Positions 1 to 12,104 are shown, numbered from the stretch's first letter. The stretch is DNA of 64,000 nucleotides from Lophius americanus (GCA_037951165.1 JBBDHG010000054.1:242501-306500); one strand, 5' to 3'. Translations and numbers: made by a program. The notes: generated by a model not told the origin, from the sequence alone.

Positions 1-379
1 ATGGATTTTTATTTCTGTATTCCTTTTATTCCTGTACTGCCTTGTACTCTTTTGGGATTTCTTAACTTTTTCCTGGAGCCAGATACAACTTAATTCCGTT
101 TTGATTTGTATCTTTCCAGTGGTTATCCTGAAAGACTTGAGTTGGTTATAATTTTATGGCTAGTCAATATACTTTTGCATGAGAATTCTACCTAGCCACT
201 GTTTTATTCATAACAGGTTGAATGTGGTGTATCGTCTGAACCACTCCTAGAGGAAAAATGAGATGGAGGGTCATGAGATTGTTCCCACAGCAGAGACACT
301 TTCCAGCCTGATGTCAAATGGTCAGAATCTGAGCATAATATCACGTTCAATCTTCCATCAGCTCAACTGCTCTCATTTT

Positions 380-416
380 TCTCTGTATGGGTGGCTGCCT
401 GCCACCCATACAGAGA
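380..416. repeat. Perfect inverted repeat, 16-bp arms, 5-nt loop
   Basis: Arms at 380-395 and 401-416 are exact reverse complements around the loop TGCCT. The arm includes TGTATGGGTGGC. It would fold into a stable DNA or RNA hairpin, but it is too short for a usual microRNA precursor. No flanking gene explains it. Confidence 0.9.
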
Positions 417-2195
417 TCTCAAACCTCAAAAGTTAAAGGGAGAGTTCACCCCAAAATCAAAAATACATAGGTATTTTTTATCTTACCTATATTTCTTTAG
501 ATTGCTTTTGTGTAATTTCCTGACTTTCGGGAGATATTAGCTTACTGCCTTCTTTCAAATATAATGGGAAAACATTGCACGTGCAGGCAGAAAAACAAAC
601 CTCTGAAAGATCTCAACAGGAGCACCTCTTTCTAGATATCAAACCCAATTACCATTGATAAAGCACATTTGTTGTTGTGAGGAGTTTCATGTTAAAAAAA
701 AGATGATTAACAAAACAAAACAGAATTTCAAGAATATAAAAGAGCCTTGTCTCTGGGAAATATCTTATATTTTGTCTCAAAACGAAAGTAATGAAATGTG
801 AAGTATGTTTTGAATTAGAAAAGTCATTTTGAGGAAATTTAAAAAAAATATATCTTAATAATATATTCCTGCTAAGTCAAGCTTAATTTAATATACAATA
901 TTATTAGGATCAAGCAGCATTTTGTTAATGTCGGGTCAATCTAGATACTCATATAATAATTTTGATTAAGCCTACGTTATGTAACTGAGTTTTCGTTAAT
1001 TATAATGAGTGCAACTTTCTCAAATTTCAATGTTTCTCCCTCAATTTATGGCTCATTTCATTGGATTGACTTTACTTTTCTTGTTTTATGAATTCAATCC
1101 AAGAAATGTTTCTTAACCCAGAGGAAGATATCATTTTTCGAATACAAGACATTTGATTACAAATATGTGACTTATTTGCAGTATGGTTCTTTTTGCAGTG
1201 GGTTTTACTCGTGATTTTTTTCTGCCGTCTATGATCTTTAATCTCAAGAAATATTGCTTAATCAATGTCCTTACAGGTGTTTGGAAGGGAGCAGGATCTG
1301 CTGAATTGACCAATCTACCTTGACATTTTTAGGCAACTGTCTGTCACAGTATTTCATTTTTGATAGCTACCAACTTGGTCCAAAACAGCATTCTTGCTGC
1401 ATTTACTAAACTTTGTCCGGAAACTCTAAAGGGCAAGCTGGACACCTTTGCAATGAATGTGAGGACCAAGATTGACAGTGAAGGGGGAAGTAATCAGGTC
1501 ACAAGCTTTGATCATGTGACAGAGAGTGAGCAAGAAACAAGAATGCAGTAAACAAACAATTCGGAGGGACATCTGGACACAAAACAATATTTGATGGCGT
1601 TGATATGACAGTTTGTTGGACAATTACTCTCTGAAGGACAAAGTAATTATCGCAGATAGAAATGTTTTATGGCCTTTCTTTTCCATGGACCATCTGCTGT
1701 ATCACGACACATGCTCATACAGGCACATGTACATTTCCTCAGACTTAGATACATCCTTTCCTCCATGCAAACTCATTACCATACAGCGTCCTATGATGTA
1801 ATTTGAAATTCGCAAGGGCCATGTATCTCTGTCTCTTTCTCTGTTATCACTGACAGATTGTTTATTATGGAGTGTGTCTGACACACCCCATTTTTCCTCC
1901 GACATCATTCATTATTAGCATTTACTGATCACAATGGAAGAGTCTTATCCAGAGCTGTAGACTAACACCACAGCAAGGCGACAAATACAAAACTGGGATA
2001 CATTTTGGGAAATACCCATTTAGAAATTCCAGAGGGATTTGAATTTAGGTAATATCCTCTGTCTCCCTCTTCACCCTGCCGAAGCAATTTATTACAAAAA
2101 AGGGTCGCTATAAATATAGTTAATGTGCAACGTGCAATGTTACACCATGAAGACATGAGATATTGGAGTGGTTCTTTTCACAATTAGGATGTGAT

Positions 2196-2238
2196 ATCCT
2201 GACCAGTCCTGGATTTCACATCCAGGACTGGTCAGGAT
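2196..2238. repeat. Perfect inverted repeat, 19-bp arms, 5-nt loop
   Basis: Arms at 2196-2214 and 2220-2238 are exact reverse complements separated by TTCAC. The left arm reads ATCCTGACCAGTCCTGGAT. Pairing stops abruptly at both ends, which fits a single templated event better than an old transposon terminus. Confidence 0.92.
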
Positions 2239-3247
2239 TAGCAAAAGGGTACAATCTGTATCCACTTGAATCAAAAATTCATAGTAATATTAGATAAAGT
2301 CATGAAGATCTGTTGATGGCGTCTTTAATATTAGCCAAAACATGTTGAAGCATAACATTTTGATGGAAACAGAAGTCTTTGTTATAACTACACATAGCCT
2401 GTGAATACTTGCAAGCTTGTCTGGGATTCTCAGAGACAGCTAAACAGACTGGAGAAATAAGACAGCCTAAGCTATTGAGTGCTGATTTTTGTGGACGCAG
2501 AGTTGCCGGTTTATGGGTGATAGATTTGGGCATTACACTTAAATGGGAATATAAATTGGCTCATCGAGGGACACCAACTCAATGAATTAGGCTTTGAGAT
2601 GGAGATATTTTTATAAGGAAATCTTAATCAGTGCCGCTGTTAAACACCATTTAATGCGAGAGGTAATATACAATGATACTGATCGCAAAGTTAATGATGA
2701 GAGGGTTGAGAAAGGACTCACTATAATTTCAATGCATGCTTATTACATGACTCATTCGCTACAATTACAGCCAACATAATTAAAATGATCAGCACTGTAG
2801 AATGAAATTAAAAGGTAAATTCATATACTAAATAAGTCAAAGACAGACTGATTTGTTTCAGTCTGTGGTGCTTCTAGATAACTGAGAATGGATTTATTAT
2901 TACATGAAATGAATTGCAGATAAGAACACCTGTTTATCTTATTCCACTCAGGTAATACTGTGTAAATATTTTGTTTATAGTATGGGTGAAAATTGGATGA
3001 AATTGGTTTTAACAGCAGGCATTCTGTACATACACATACTGATGCTATTGAAGAGGTTAATAGTGAAATGCTTCAAGTTTTACATTTTATTTCGTGTTTT
3101 GTTTTGAAAGTTTATTATTTTTGCCCAGGTATTTCACTTAAAACTTTTTGCCTTTGTTCTGTTTCCCCCTCCACTTTAATTGTTCAATATGTTATCCTGT
3201 GTTCATTCCTCTTCTGTTCAATGTAAACTGATCAAACATAACAATAT

Positions 3248-3520
3248 AATCACTGACAGGAAGTGAATAAAAGTGATTCTCTCATTACAGTGGCACCATT
3301 TGTTGGTGGAATATATTGGGCAGCAAGTGAAATTTTTGTTTGCAATGTTAATGTATTGGAAACTGGGAAAAAGGGCAAGTGTGATGATCTGACAAGGGCC
3401 AAACTGTGATGGCAAGATGTTTGGGTCATCTGGTTGTTTCTGATCTGCAGTGGGTGGAACAGGAAGGACAACCAGTGACAGGGTCATGACACCTGAGGCT
3501 CACTAATGCGTGTTGAAATT
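3248..3520 (+). pseudogene. Tc1/mariner-type transposase relic (5' part)
   Basis: This stretch resembles the start of the Tc1-like transposons common in fish. It has the untranslated lead-in around ACAGGAAGTGAATAA and TATATTGGGCAGCAAGTGAA. Decayed coding sequence for the N-terminal helix-turn-helix region follows: a CAAGGGCCAAACTGTGATGG segment corresponds to the DKGQIVM part of the family, and a CTGATCTGCAGTGG segment to the part around CSRSAV. Reading is broken by frameshifts and stops and ends before the DDE catalytic domain. A second relic of the same family lies at 24325-24715, with matching lead-in and spacing. No transposase activity is possible. The family assignment is from recognised motifs, not a search. 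Confidence 0.72.
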
Positions 3521-4237
3521 GAAGGCCTTCTTTGCAAAGCAAACTATGTGCTTAAAAAATGCAAATACATGTTTATATGTTATTATATTTCCTTTTCAAT
3601 AGTTTATAAATGGAGCAGATGCTCTTCTTTCTATGTTAAATACAAAACATGAAGTGATAGCCCAGATGCAAACAAAAGTCAAAGGCAGCGAGGATGCAAT
3701 GATTTGAAATGAAAAAGTGGACAAAAAAAATATAATCCTCAGAAATTACAAAATGTCTACAACAAACTAATTCAAAACAATAAAGAAATATATGAAGACA
3801 CAGTATCGAGGGACACATTAGGGATAATAAGAACTTTACACATTAGATATATTGGCAACAGACTGGCAACTAAAACAATGAAAACACACAGAATACCATA
3901 TATATGCATGTACAGATTTGTACATGCAGGTTCTGAATACACATTTGAATATTCCTGAACACACTGACAAATGTAAATAAAAATTAAAGTTTGAAATCAG
4001 TTTTCATTTACGAAAATAGAGTTATCCAGACTTGGATGACGATATTTTTAAACAACTCTTCATACACATTTACAAACTGATGATCAACAATAATGGCACC
4101 AAAAACCCATTGCCCACACAGTTTTGACTCCTGTAATACATCTCCAAGATGTGTTAATATACACATCAAGATGAAATGATTTGTTAAACAATGTCTCCGA
4201 CCAACTTTCCCCTTTAATGTTCAAAGACATAAAGATA
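3521..4237. other. Intergenic DNA, no gene seen
   Basis: AT-rich sequence without a credible exon. It contains a small 10-bp inverted repeat near 3905-3930 (TGCATGTACA / TGTACATGCA, 4-nt loop). Confidence 0.55.
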
Positions 4238-4362
4238 AACATTTTCATGACATTTTTACCTGCCGTTCTAGCTTCGCTTAACTTCCAGTTTTTGCGGTCA
4301 TGTGACTCACAAAACCTATATTCACCAAAATAACTTAAATGAGACCATAACACACACATTAC
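4238..4362 (-). repeat. Left arm of an imperfect inverted duplication
   Basis: Read on the minus strand, this arm contains GAAGTTAAGCGAAGCTAGAA, preceded by a GTGAGTCACATGACC segment. Nearly the same series occurs on the plus strand at about 4494-4625. The two arms face away from a spacer of about 130 bp. They may be two copies of one repeat in opposite orientation or a fold-back element. I do not recognise the family. Confidence 0.7.
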
Positions 4363-4493
4363 CAATAGCTAAAAGAAAATAAATTTTGTCACTGACGTTG
4401 CAAAGGAGACACCTGACATCAGTATGCGTAATGGTGGTTAAGAGTTTTCTTAAGCAAATACAATGAGCCTTGTTTACTGCAGCTTTGGATACT

Positions 4494-4625
4494 GTGTATG
4501 TTAGGGTCACTATTAAGTTTATTTTTTGTTTTCACAATGCTAATTTTTATGAGTCATATGACCACACGACCCAGAAGTTAAGCGAAGCTAAAACGGCGGA
4601 CAAAAACATCATGAAATGTGTGCAT
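4494..4625 (+). repeat. Right arm of an imperfect inverted duplication
   Basis: This is the plus-strand partner of 4238-4362. It shares GAAGTTAAGCGAAGCTAAAA, the GAGTCATATGACC segment upstream and ACATCATGAAA downstream. Mismatches are spread along the arm, so the duplication is not recent. Confidence 0.7.
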
Positions 4626-6440
4626 ATCTCTTTTATTAACTTTATTCCCCGGGGTTGCATCACACACACAAAATGTTCCTCGCTGTCAAATGAATTATGT
4701 TTTTTTTATTTGCTTGTGTTTAAGTCTGTTTGGCTGGGTTTTCTTAAGCTACAGTTTGTCCCTGTCTGCAGCCGTAAATGTCTCTGCTTCTTTATAAGCT
4801 GTTCTTAATTTGTGCTAAATAAAAAATAAACCTTAAAATGGTATACATAAAGCTAAAGCTTGTTCTCGTTATTATTTCAAAAATGTATTTAACATTAATA
4901 ACCCTCGGAATCCTTTTTTTGAACTAAGAATAATTTGACTGTAAATGTGGAAGACTGACAACTACCTGTGAACTCAATCGCACAACTATGTCCTGCAGTG
5001 GCGGGCTGTGTTCAATGGCTGGACACCATGCTTCTCAATGACAGGAGACAGATGGTGTTTGGCATATGTTAACTAATGCTGCATCCTGAGCCCTCTCCAA
5101 CTGAGGCAGTTCATCTACTCATTATTTATTAGCAAGTCCCCTTAAGGTGTAATTCTCATAAATCACAGTTTACAGAAGCTTAAATATCATGTAATTTTTA
5201 AGTTTGGGGACATTGGGTATGAATAACTCATCACTAAGGATTTGCAAGTAGAGTCACTAGTCACTAGATTCAAGATAAAGTATTGAAATGCACCTAATTT
5301 CATCATTAAACTATCCCTGCTAAGTTTTTAAACAGTATATCAGGGAAATTGGTTGAATTTACAATATATATATTTTTTTTTTGATAGGACTTCATAAAAT
5401 GTTAAAAGCCATTCAGCGACAGAAGTGTAACCGGATATTTCACCATGCCTCATGGAATGTTTCAGAATATTTTGCTGAATGGTTTGATTATTAAACGATA
5501 CAATAAAGAGGATTCATATATAATTTAGTTTTTTTTCCTTTCTTCAATAGCGTAACCAAAAAAGCCACAGACAATCTACAATGCAATGTCAAAATTACCT
5601 TGAGTTTAACCGGTTTTAAATATATTATTTATGGTTCACAGGAATTATTTTTTCTAAATGCATAAGTAAGTTAAATGCAAGACCAGACGCACAGGTTATA
5701 GTACCAGCACCGCTCTACAATGAATTTACCTAAAGAGTAACCTTCAGCTATTGTTTTATTTTACCGTTTCTGCTCTTGTAAAATGTTTTAGAATGAGATT
5801 TTTAAACAACCTTTGCAGCACCTCTCAACTGCAGCAGTCGCTTGTGATTGTGACTGGTAAGCGTTTAAGTCCTGACTATGTTCATGATTTTTTTTTTAAG
5901 GGAAAAAAAAACAGCAAAATCTGGAACTGACAATACCATCTAGAGCTGTACAGGCAGCAGATAAATGAGTGAATTGGAGATAACATAATTTTGCTACCAG
6001 CAGAAATATTTAATAAGGGGGTTCTGACAATGGACAATTATAATAATAATAATATTAATTAACAATAATAATACCATTACCATTACCAATACCATACCAT
6101 TGCCTTCTGACTTTGTACAGCAGTTCCACAAAATTAAGTTTTGTGGTCAGTTTAACCCAAGAGCTGAAGTAGCTATTATGCCCTGAAGCAGATACTAGAG
6201 TCATCAAATATTGAAGACACAAACATTAACACATTATCTGGAATGGCCCATAAAGCTTTAGTACCTTGATATCTTCCCATTATAAGAGTAACCTTTAAAT
6301 CTTAACACACTGCTATGGTGTCATGGAACTAACAGGGCTTTTTTGTATGAAATGGAATCTTGGACATTCAGAAAGTGACCAGTAGTCATAACATCACAAT
6401 CAATGTCCAAATACCGAGCTCCTTCTGCATCTTAGGGAAG
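4626..6440. other. Intergenic DNA, no gene seen
   Basis: AT-rich, with short A and T runs and a small run of ACCATT-like units near 6070-6105. No coding signal was recognised. Confidence 0.55.
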
Positions 6441-7040
6441 ACGTTGTGTCCAATCATGTGATTAGAGTTATGGCAACTCTATGCAGGATCTTTAATCCTT
6501 TCCTGATTGGCTTGTTTGTCTTTTGTTTGCTTGCTATTAACTCTGCTTCACAGGTTGTGCATGTTGGCATCAACATACCTGACTCTTTTTTATATTTCTG
6601 TATTAAAAAAAACGAAAACCCACACCTGACTCCATTTCTTCATCAAGTTCAGAAGCATTGACCCCGGTGCAAACACCCACTCCTCGTCAGATCGTTAAGT
6701 CTTGCTTAAATCAACAATATTATTGTGACTTTGGGATTTATTCTTTCAAGTTCAACTTTCGTGATTGTATTAACATCTCCTGTGTTTCAAGTAAACATTA
6801 ACTGCTAGCCTGTTCACCTCTGCCCAGCTCTGGATTCCTGCCTTACCACTCCACGATTACTCTGTCGTTCAATCCTTGGATCTCAGAAAGCCTTGCACCA
6901 TCCTCCAAGTCAGTATTCAACTCCTTGCTTCAAAGACCTAATTACTGCTCTCAACCAAACTGCATCACTAATCTCCACTCTGCCATAGGATTTGCCTGAC
7001 CTCCACTCGGTCATACAACAAGCCTCGGCCACGTTCAAAC
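6441..7040 (+). repeat. Possible decayed LTR-retrotransposon segment
   Basis: The block is richer in C and CT than its surroundings. It includes CTCCTCGTCAGATCG and a CACACCTGACTCCA stretch after an A-rich run, which resemble LTR-type sequences of fish Ty3/gypsy elements. No protein-coding domain, primer-binding site or target duplication could be confirmed. The call rests on texture and faint resemblance only; it may be unrelated single-copy DNA. Confidence 0.25.
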
Positions 7041-8820
7041 TGTTGTATTCACTGTTGGTTAATAGGTGGTTGGTTTAAACCATTGCCTTTGTCAGTATCC
7101 TGGGTTCAATTAACTTTAATGCAGCTTTTAACAAATAGGACAGGTTTTGTGAGTTCAAATTCTCATTCATCAATGTAAACTTTCTCTATAATGGATCAGT
7201 TTGACAGAAACTTGAGGGAAAGGGAAAAACAGAATAAAGCTAAAGGCGGAAGAGGAGGGCAACTGCTTATCCCCACAAAAACAGCATTGAGAGGAAATCT
7301 GCTCAAGCACACAGAGAACATGCAAACTCCCAACAGAAATGTTTACAATATTGTACAAGACTCTAGAATTTAGTTTTAAAGCTTAATCTGGTATCTCAGT
7401 ACAAAAAGTAAATAAGGATATGATACTAGAATTCTTAAACATTGATAGCACAACTATAAAGGGCTAGAAATACAGCAAAAAACAAGCACGTTTCTGATAG
7501 CACTAAGATGTATCATGCAAGGCTTTACAGAACAAATGCCATTTCATTAGGAGGAGAAGGTCAATTGTATCCCTCCCCCTTGTTGAGGTAAATTAACAAT
7601 AGTGTGGCAGCTAAAAGATCTTCAATTAATGAAAGACTAACATTGATCTTAACACTCGTGCCTAAAATATTAGTGTGTATCTTTAATAAATCAACTTCTA
7701 AGGCACAGCCATAAATATTAAGCCTTAAATGAGCAATTATAGACAATATTTCATACTTATCTGGAGACTAAGATAGAAGCAGATTCATCGTTCATTATCC
7801 ACATTAATTAGTACAGGGTGACCTGTGAAGAGTTATGTTTACTGTGGTATTAAATCAGACGGGCAACTAAGATAAATCCTTATGTGTTTGTGTGTGTGTG
7901 TATTTCAAACTTTTTTACTGATTATGCAAGCTTGTTCATAAGACCAGACAAAAACACCAGGTTCTGAATTCTAAATTTCAATAAACACAGGACAGCGTAG
8001 AATCTCTGAGGGACATCTAGTTGAGTAAAGTCATCCCCCCATGTTTGTGCTTAAATGATGTATGAAGAATCTGGAGACATCATTTAGAGACGCTGTTGAT
8101 ATCAGCTGGGACCCTACTCACTCCTTTGTCTGGTGCCCTTTACCACAACCTTTATGCAGATGCATTTGTCTACTAAAATATTAAAATCATTATTTATTTC
8201 TAAAAAATGCCCACCATTAACTACGATCATTTATTTGGATTTGAATGTTGTGCTCTAAGTGAGGAACATGTATTTATTGATATATAAAAATATTGAATTA
8301 TTCCTGGCTCCTTGGTATCAAGTTTTGAGCATTATTCCTATCAGCCATGAGTAATTGATTTTGTTTGTACAACCTGTTCATTTAAATATTTCCATTCACT
8401 GGTAAGGTATTGTCCTTTTCTTGAATTTAGTGATAAGAGGGAAAACTGGGAATACGGGGCAGATGGAAATGGAGACCACTGCACCTATCTGTATATATGA
8501 TGAATGTTAACCATTTTCTTTTGGGGCTCATCCTGGTCGATGTGGTGGTATGGTTTCCATTGCTTCACAATCCCATAGTGAAATCAAAATAGTCTTTTAA
8601 AAGAAATAAACGCAGATTTGATATTAATATGTAGTTACTAATTGGAGTAATAGTTGCTAAAATAAATGTGTAAAATTTTGCATCTCTGAATAAAATGCAA
8701 GTGCTGCATAGGTCAAAGGTCTTTGGGGGACAGTTAGGGATTTATTTTGCAGACTGCCTTAGACTTCAAGTCTGGGAAATTCCAAACATTCAGCAATAAC
8801 CGTTGCAAATTGAGGGAAAA
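7041..8820. other. Intergenic DNA with a short SINE scrap and a TG run
   Basis: No gene was recognised. Near 7310-7345 the sequence GAACATGCAAACTCCCAACA matches, on the minus strand, the internal part of the tRNA-headed SINE seen elsewhere in this window. A short (TG)n tract lies at 7881-7903. The remainder is AT-rich. Confidence 0.5.
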
Positions 8821-8995
8821 GGCAGTCAGTAGTTAGCACTGTTGCCTCACAGCAAGATCCAAGAAAGGAATAAAACTACTTGGAAACCTGGGGCAGTTGG
8901 GTGTTACAACCGACTTCCTCCCACAGTCTAAAACCATGCAATTTAGATAAATTAGCTACCCTTAATTGTTTGTAGTTATGTTTGTATAGCATGGC
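8821..8995 (+). repeat. tRNA-headed SINE relic
   Basis: The start GTAGTTAGCACTGTTGCCTC resembles a tRNA-like box A region (AGTGGTTAGCACTGTCGCCTC type). About 90 bp further on come CTTCCTCCCACAGTCTAAAA and CATGCAATTTAGATAAATT, the usual body of this fish SINE. The box B section is damaged. Copies of the same family lie at 23228-23425 (minus), about 23665-23760 (plus) and 63740-64000 (plus). Confidence 0.7.
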
Positions 8996-9045
8996 TCATT
9001 GCTACAAAGGTGTGTTTGCCACAGCATACACGCCACAGAGATTAT

Positions 9046-9284
9046 TTCAATCAATAATTTAAAAACAATCTTTATTTATATAGCGCCAATTCACAACCTA
9101 CAGTTGTCTCAAGGTGCTTTCCAGAAAGAGTAAGGCTAAACTTTTTTTATAATTATCTACAGAGACCAAACAAATTCCTCCGTGACCAAGCACTTGGCGA
9201 CAATGGCGAGAAAAAACTGCCTTTTAACGGTCAGAAACCTCGAGCAGATCCAAGACTAAGGGTGGACGGCCTACTGCCATGCCA
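9046..9284 (-). repeat. Fish dispersed repeat with L2-type 3' tail
   Basis: On the minus strand the element ends in GGCGCTATATAAATAAAG, preceded by GAAAGCACCTTGAGACAACT. This is the conserved tail used by L2-clade LINEs and their parasitic SINEs. Upstream are CTCGAGGTTTCTGACC, GGCAGTTTTTTCTCGCC and CGCCAAGTGCTTGG segments typical of a very common fish repeat. No protein is encoded. It is probably a 5'-truncated LINE 3' UTR or a SINE using the L2 machinery. Confidence 0.75.
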
Positions 9285-9360
9285 TTTCATCCAAGAGAAC
9301 TTTATTTTTTAAATTCTATTGTCCTTTAGTAACTTATCAGTCTCTATGATGTCTCTGTCC

Positions 9361-10245
9361 TCTGCTCTCTTCGGTCCAGCCCGCCACTACAGATCTGGCG
9401 CTTCGGCTATATTTTTAACCCCACTCACCTCCATTGTGGATAAACCAACAATAGCATCCCAGCCCCGGAAAACTGGATCACCTCATTTTTAGTCTTGGTT
9501 CTTGGATAGGCTGTAATCGCTGCTGTCTAATCTACCTAAAGATGCACCTGCCCGAGGTCCAAGTGGTACCACAGATACTATACCTCACTCCGTTCAACTG
9601 CACACTTCTTACGGTTGGCAGTGAGCCCAGTTTGCCTCAGGGATTACAGCAGCGCAGCCACCTGCTGAGCACTCTCTGCCCAGATGTTGCTTTGGATGAT
9701 GACATCACCCAAGTAGACAGCAGGATATGAAGCGTGTGGGTGCATATCCTGATTCATGAGGTGTTGGAAGTTGACTGGAGAACCAAACAACCCAAATCTA
9801 AGTTTGACAAATTTCTACAAACCATACAGAGTGGAGAAGGCAATTTTGAGAATAGTGAAAGCAGGCAGTGCTTAACCGATACAGGAATTCATCAACCCGG
9901 GACATTGGGTAGGCAAAACCGTAACACACCATTCACCTTCCGATAGTCGACACAAAATTGAATTATCTTTCTTGCTCTCCAGAACGATGGAGCTACATCA
10001 GACACTGTTGAGCTCTTCTATTGCCCCCAGGTCCACCATTGACCTATAGTTCTTCCTGAGACGCTTTTCTCATGTATTCAGGTAACCAATAGGGACGTGA
10101 ACGGGTTGTTATCTCTGGGTGAATATCAACATGGTTCTGTATGAGGTTTTATCATCCTAGTATGGGGAAGAACACATCAGCAAATCACTGTTGCAACGGG
10201 GCAACATCTGTTCTCTCATCACAAAGGAGAATGGCTGGATAGGTA
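9361..10245 (-). pseudogene. Ty3/gypsy reverse transcriptase relic
   Basis: Read on the minus strand, this decayed segment follows the order of a Ty3/gypsy reverse transcriptase. First comes a pre-RT linker with an HPEITTRSRPYWLPE-like stretch, then an FCVDYRKVNGV stretch, a LPFGLF-like region (here LRFGLFGSP), the catalytic box, a LTANRKKCAV-like stretch and TKTKNEV. The catalytic box at 9704-9715 reads YLGD instead of YLDD, so one metal-binding aspartate is lost. Frameshifts and stops occur throughout, and the RNase H part fades out near 9370. It is the downstream part of the same element as the integrase relic at 10279-11050, so integrase precedes RT on the minus strand. Confidence 0.82.
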
Positions 10246-10278
10246 GATTTTTGTATCTCTGATCCCAACTCATCTGCC

Positions 10279-11050
10279 TCAATCACTACAGGTGTAGAGT
10301 AACAAATTCCACCTCCCTTTGAGGATATTGCGGTGGAAGACCTGCGTTGCCGTTACCAGAATGTACAACCTCAAGTTTAACCTTGAGCACTCCCTGGTTG
10401 TCCTCAAATTGTCCTCTTGGAGAGTAATTTGCAATAAAAGTATTTTATCTCCCGGTGCAAATTCTCTAAACCTAGTTCCTCTTTTATATAGGCATTGTTG
10501 AAATTCTTGGGCCTTGAGAAATTTCTTCTTTGACAGTTCCATGAGCATATGGAGTTTTGCTCTCAGGTCCTGGATGTATTGAATCTCATTTTCACTTGGA
10601 TTTGGAGCCAGTTCTCTTTAATGAGGTCCAGCATCCCATGTGGTTTCCTGCCAAACAGCAGTTCAAAAAGGAGAAATCCCATGAAGGCCTGGGGAACCTC
10701 CCAAACCCCAAACAAAAGAGGATCTATCCACCTATCCCAATTGCAGTCATCATCGTGCAAAAAATAAAGATTCAGGGTGGTTTTATTCTGACATTTGACT
10801 AGGCCGTCGGTCCGACGGCTATACACCCCAGTTTGAATTGACTTGATTCCCAATAACCTGTACAGTGTCCTGCCTGTATGTGATGTAAAAGAGGTGGCCT
10901 GGTCATGTACATTCTCTTTTGAGATACAAATTCGGGAGCTGACCTGAAACATGGACTTCACAGTGCTCCTAGCAGAGATGGTGGATAGGGTTACCACTTT
11001 GGGGTTTTGTGTGCATTGTCCACTAACCCTAATACAAAGCAATAGCCCCG
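10279..11050 (-). pseudogene. Ty3/gypsy integrase relic, upstream of RT
   Basis: The minus-strand translation follows the second half of a gypsy integrase. It has a DQATSF stretch holding one core aspartate, then RLLGIKSIQTGVY and TDGLVKCQN. In active relatives the last stretch reads TDGLVERFN, so the catalytic glutamate is replaced by lysine. NWDRWIDPLLFGVWEVPQA, FELLFGRKP and LDLIKENW follow. A second open piece (10279-10548) continues with CLYKRGTRFREFAPGDKILL, the post-integrase segment of the same pol. The zinc-finger and first aspartate regions are not visible. Further along the minus strand comes RT rather than the end of the element. That is the order of Gmr1-type fish elements, not of standard Ty3/gypsy. 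Confidence 0.85.
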
Positions 11051-11821
11051 AGCACTCCTGTTAAATGACCGATGAACGGTGCTTTAAGTGTGTATGCACC
11101 GGTACGAACTTCTAGATTTCATCCTCTAGTGTACTTTTCTGAAGCATCCAGAACCTTATGTGATGGCAATTTGCTTGTTTTCACAGGAGTTTAACTTAAC
11201 ATTAATGCTTACTCACAAATCGTAACAATGTTGGATAAACGGAGAAAAGCAGACAAATAAAACGCTACAGTCATGTTTCCCTGGCTCCAAAAGAGCAAAG
11301 GAGAATGGGAACAGGAACATCTTTGGATGATGACACAGCTCTCTGACAGTGGGTTACTACCGAGCCAGAAAATGCAAGTCCAATGCAGCAAGCTTACGTT
11401 TGCGCCTCTGCTAGCAGGGATGAGCCTGTTGATACAGCAATGCCTGTTGCTGTCGATTCTGCCACCAACTGCGATGTTAACAATAATCTGTTAACAATAA
11501 TCTCGTTCAAAATAAATAAACTTAAGAAATCCAGTTAAGCCCAGAACATACTGTAAGTCCGTTTCTGTAAGTATATAAATATCTTATTCAGAATGAAAAT
11601 CATTTGTCCGTCCTCCAAAATAATGTCTTTCTGGCTCGTATACCTCTTATACTCCTGTTTGGTGCCCCTTTACTGTGTATATATTGTTTATGCTTGTCGC
11701 AAAATGTGTGTATGATCGCCAGGACTTAATATATTTTGGACCACAAAGTACTACAGCCATTACAAGTGATTGCAACCAACACACAATGTCAGGGTCTCCA
11801 TAAAATGGATCATACTTTTAT

Positions 11822-12067
11822 GGTGTTTTTCTAGTCTGCTCAACCATCTCAAAGTGCTTTACATTGTGAGCCTTCATTCACCAATTCACACAGTGATGAT
11901 AGGAGCAGTAACCATTCATGCACCAACGGAACAGCCATTTTGAGCGACTTTGGGTTCAGTAACTTGCTAATGGACACTTTGACATGTGGACTTCAGTGGC
12001 CGGGGATCGAAAAACCGACCTTAAGACAAGTGGACACCAGCTCTACCAACTGACCCACCGTCACCTT
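11822..12067 (-). repeat. tRNA-derived SINE (second family)
   Basis: The minus strand starts with a clear tRNA-like head: GGTCAGTTGGTAGAGCTGG fits RNA polymerase III box A, and TCGATCCCCGG about 40 nt later fits box B. The body has CATGTCAAAGTGTCCATTAG and AATGTAAAGCACTTTGAGAT near its end at 11850-11870. It is old, with several mismatches in box B, and is unlikely to be transcribed. It sits between the gypsy relic and LINE debris. Confidence 0.75.
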
Positions 12068-12104
12068 ACGTAGATTCTTGTTGGCCCTCACAAGTGGAGG
12101 AGAA

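Larger units (their letters stand above)
1..3247. other. AT-rich intergenic DNA, no gene seen
   Basis: No open frame here looks like a conserved protein, and no exon flanked by convincing splice sites was seen. The only distinct structures are two perfect short-loop inverted repeats, at 380-416 and 2196-2238, listed separately. The rest is AT-rich single-copy-looking DNA. Confidence 0.6.

Noticed and set aside
11900..12067. Possible tRNA gene from the box A/box B-like head (minus strand)
   Set aside because: No cloverleaf with paired acceptor stem; the head is joined to a SINE body, so it is a tRNA-derived retroposon.
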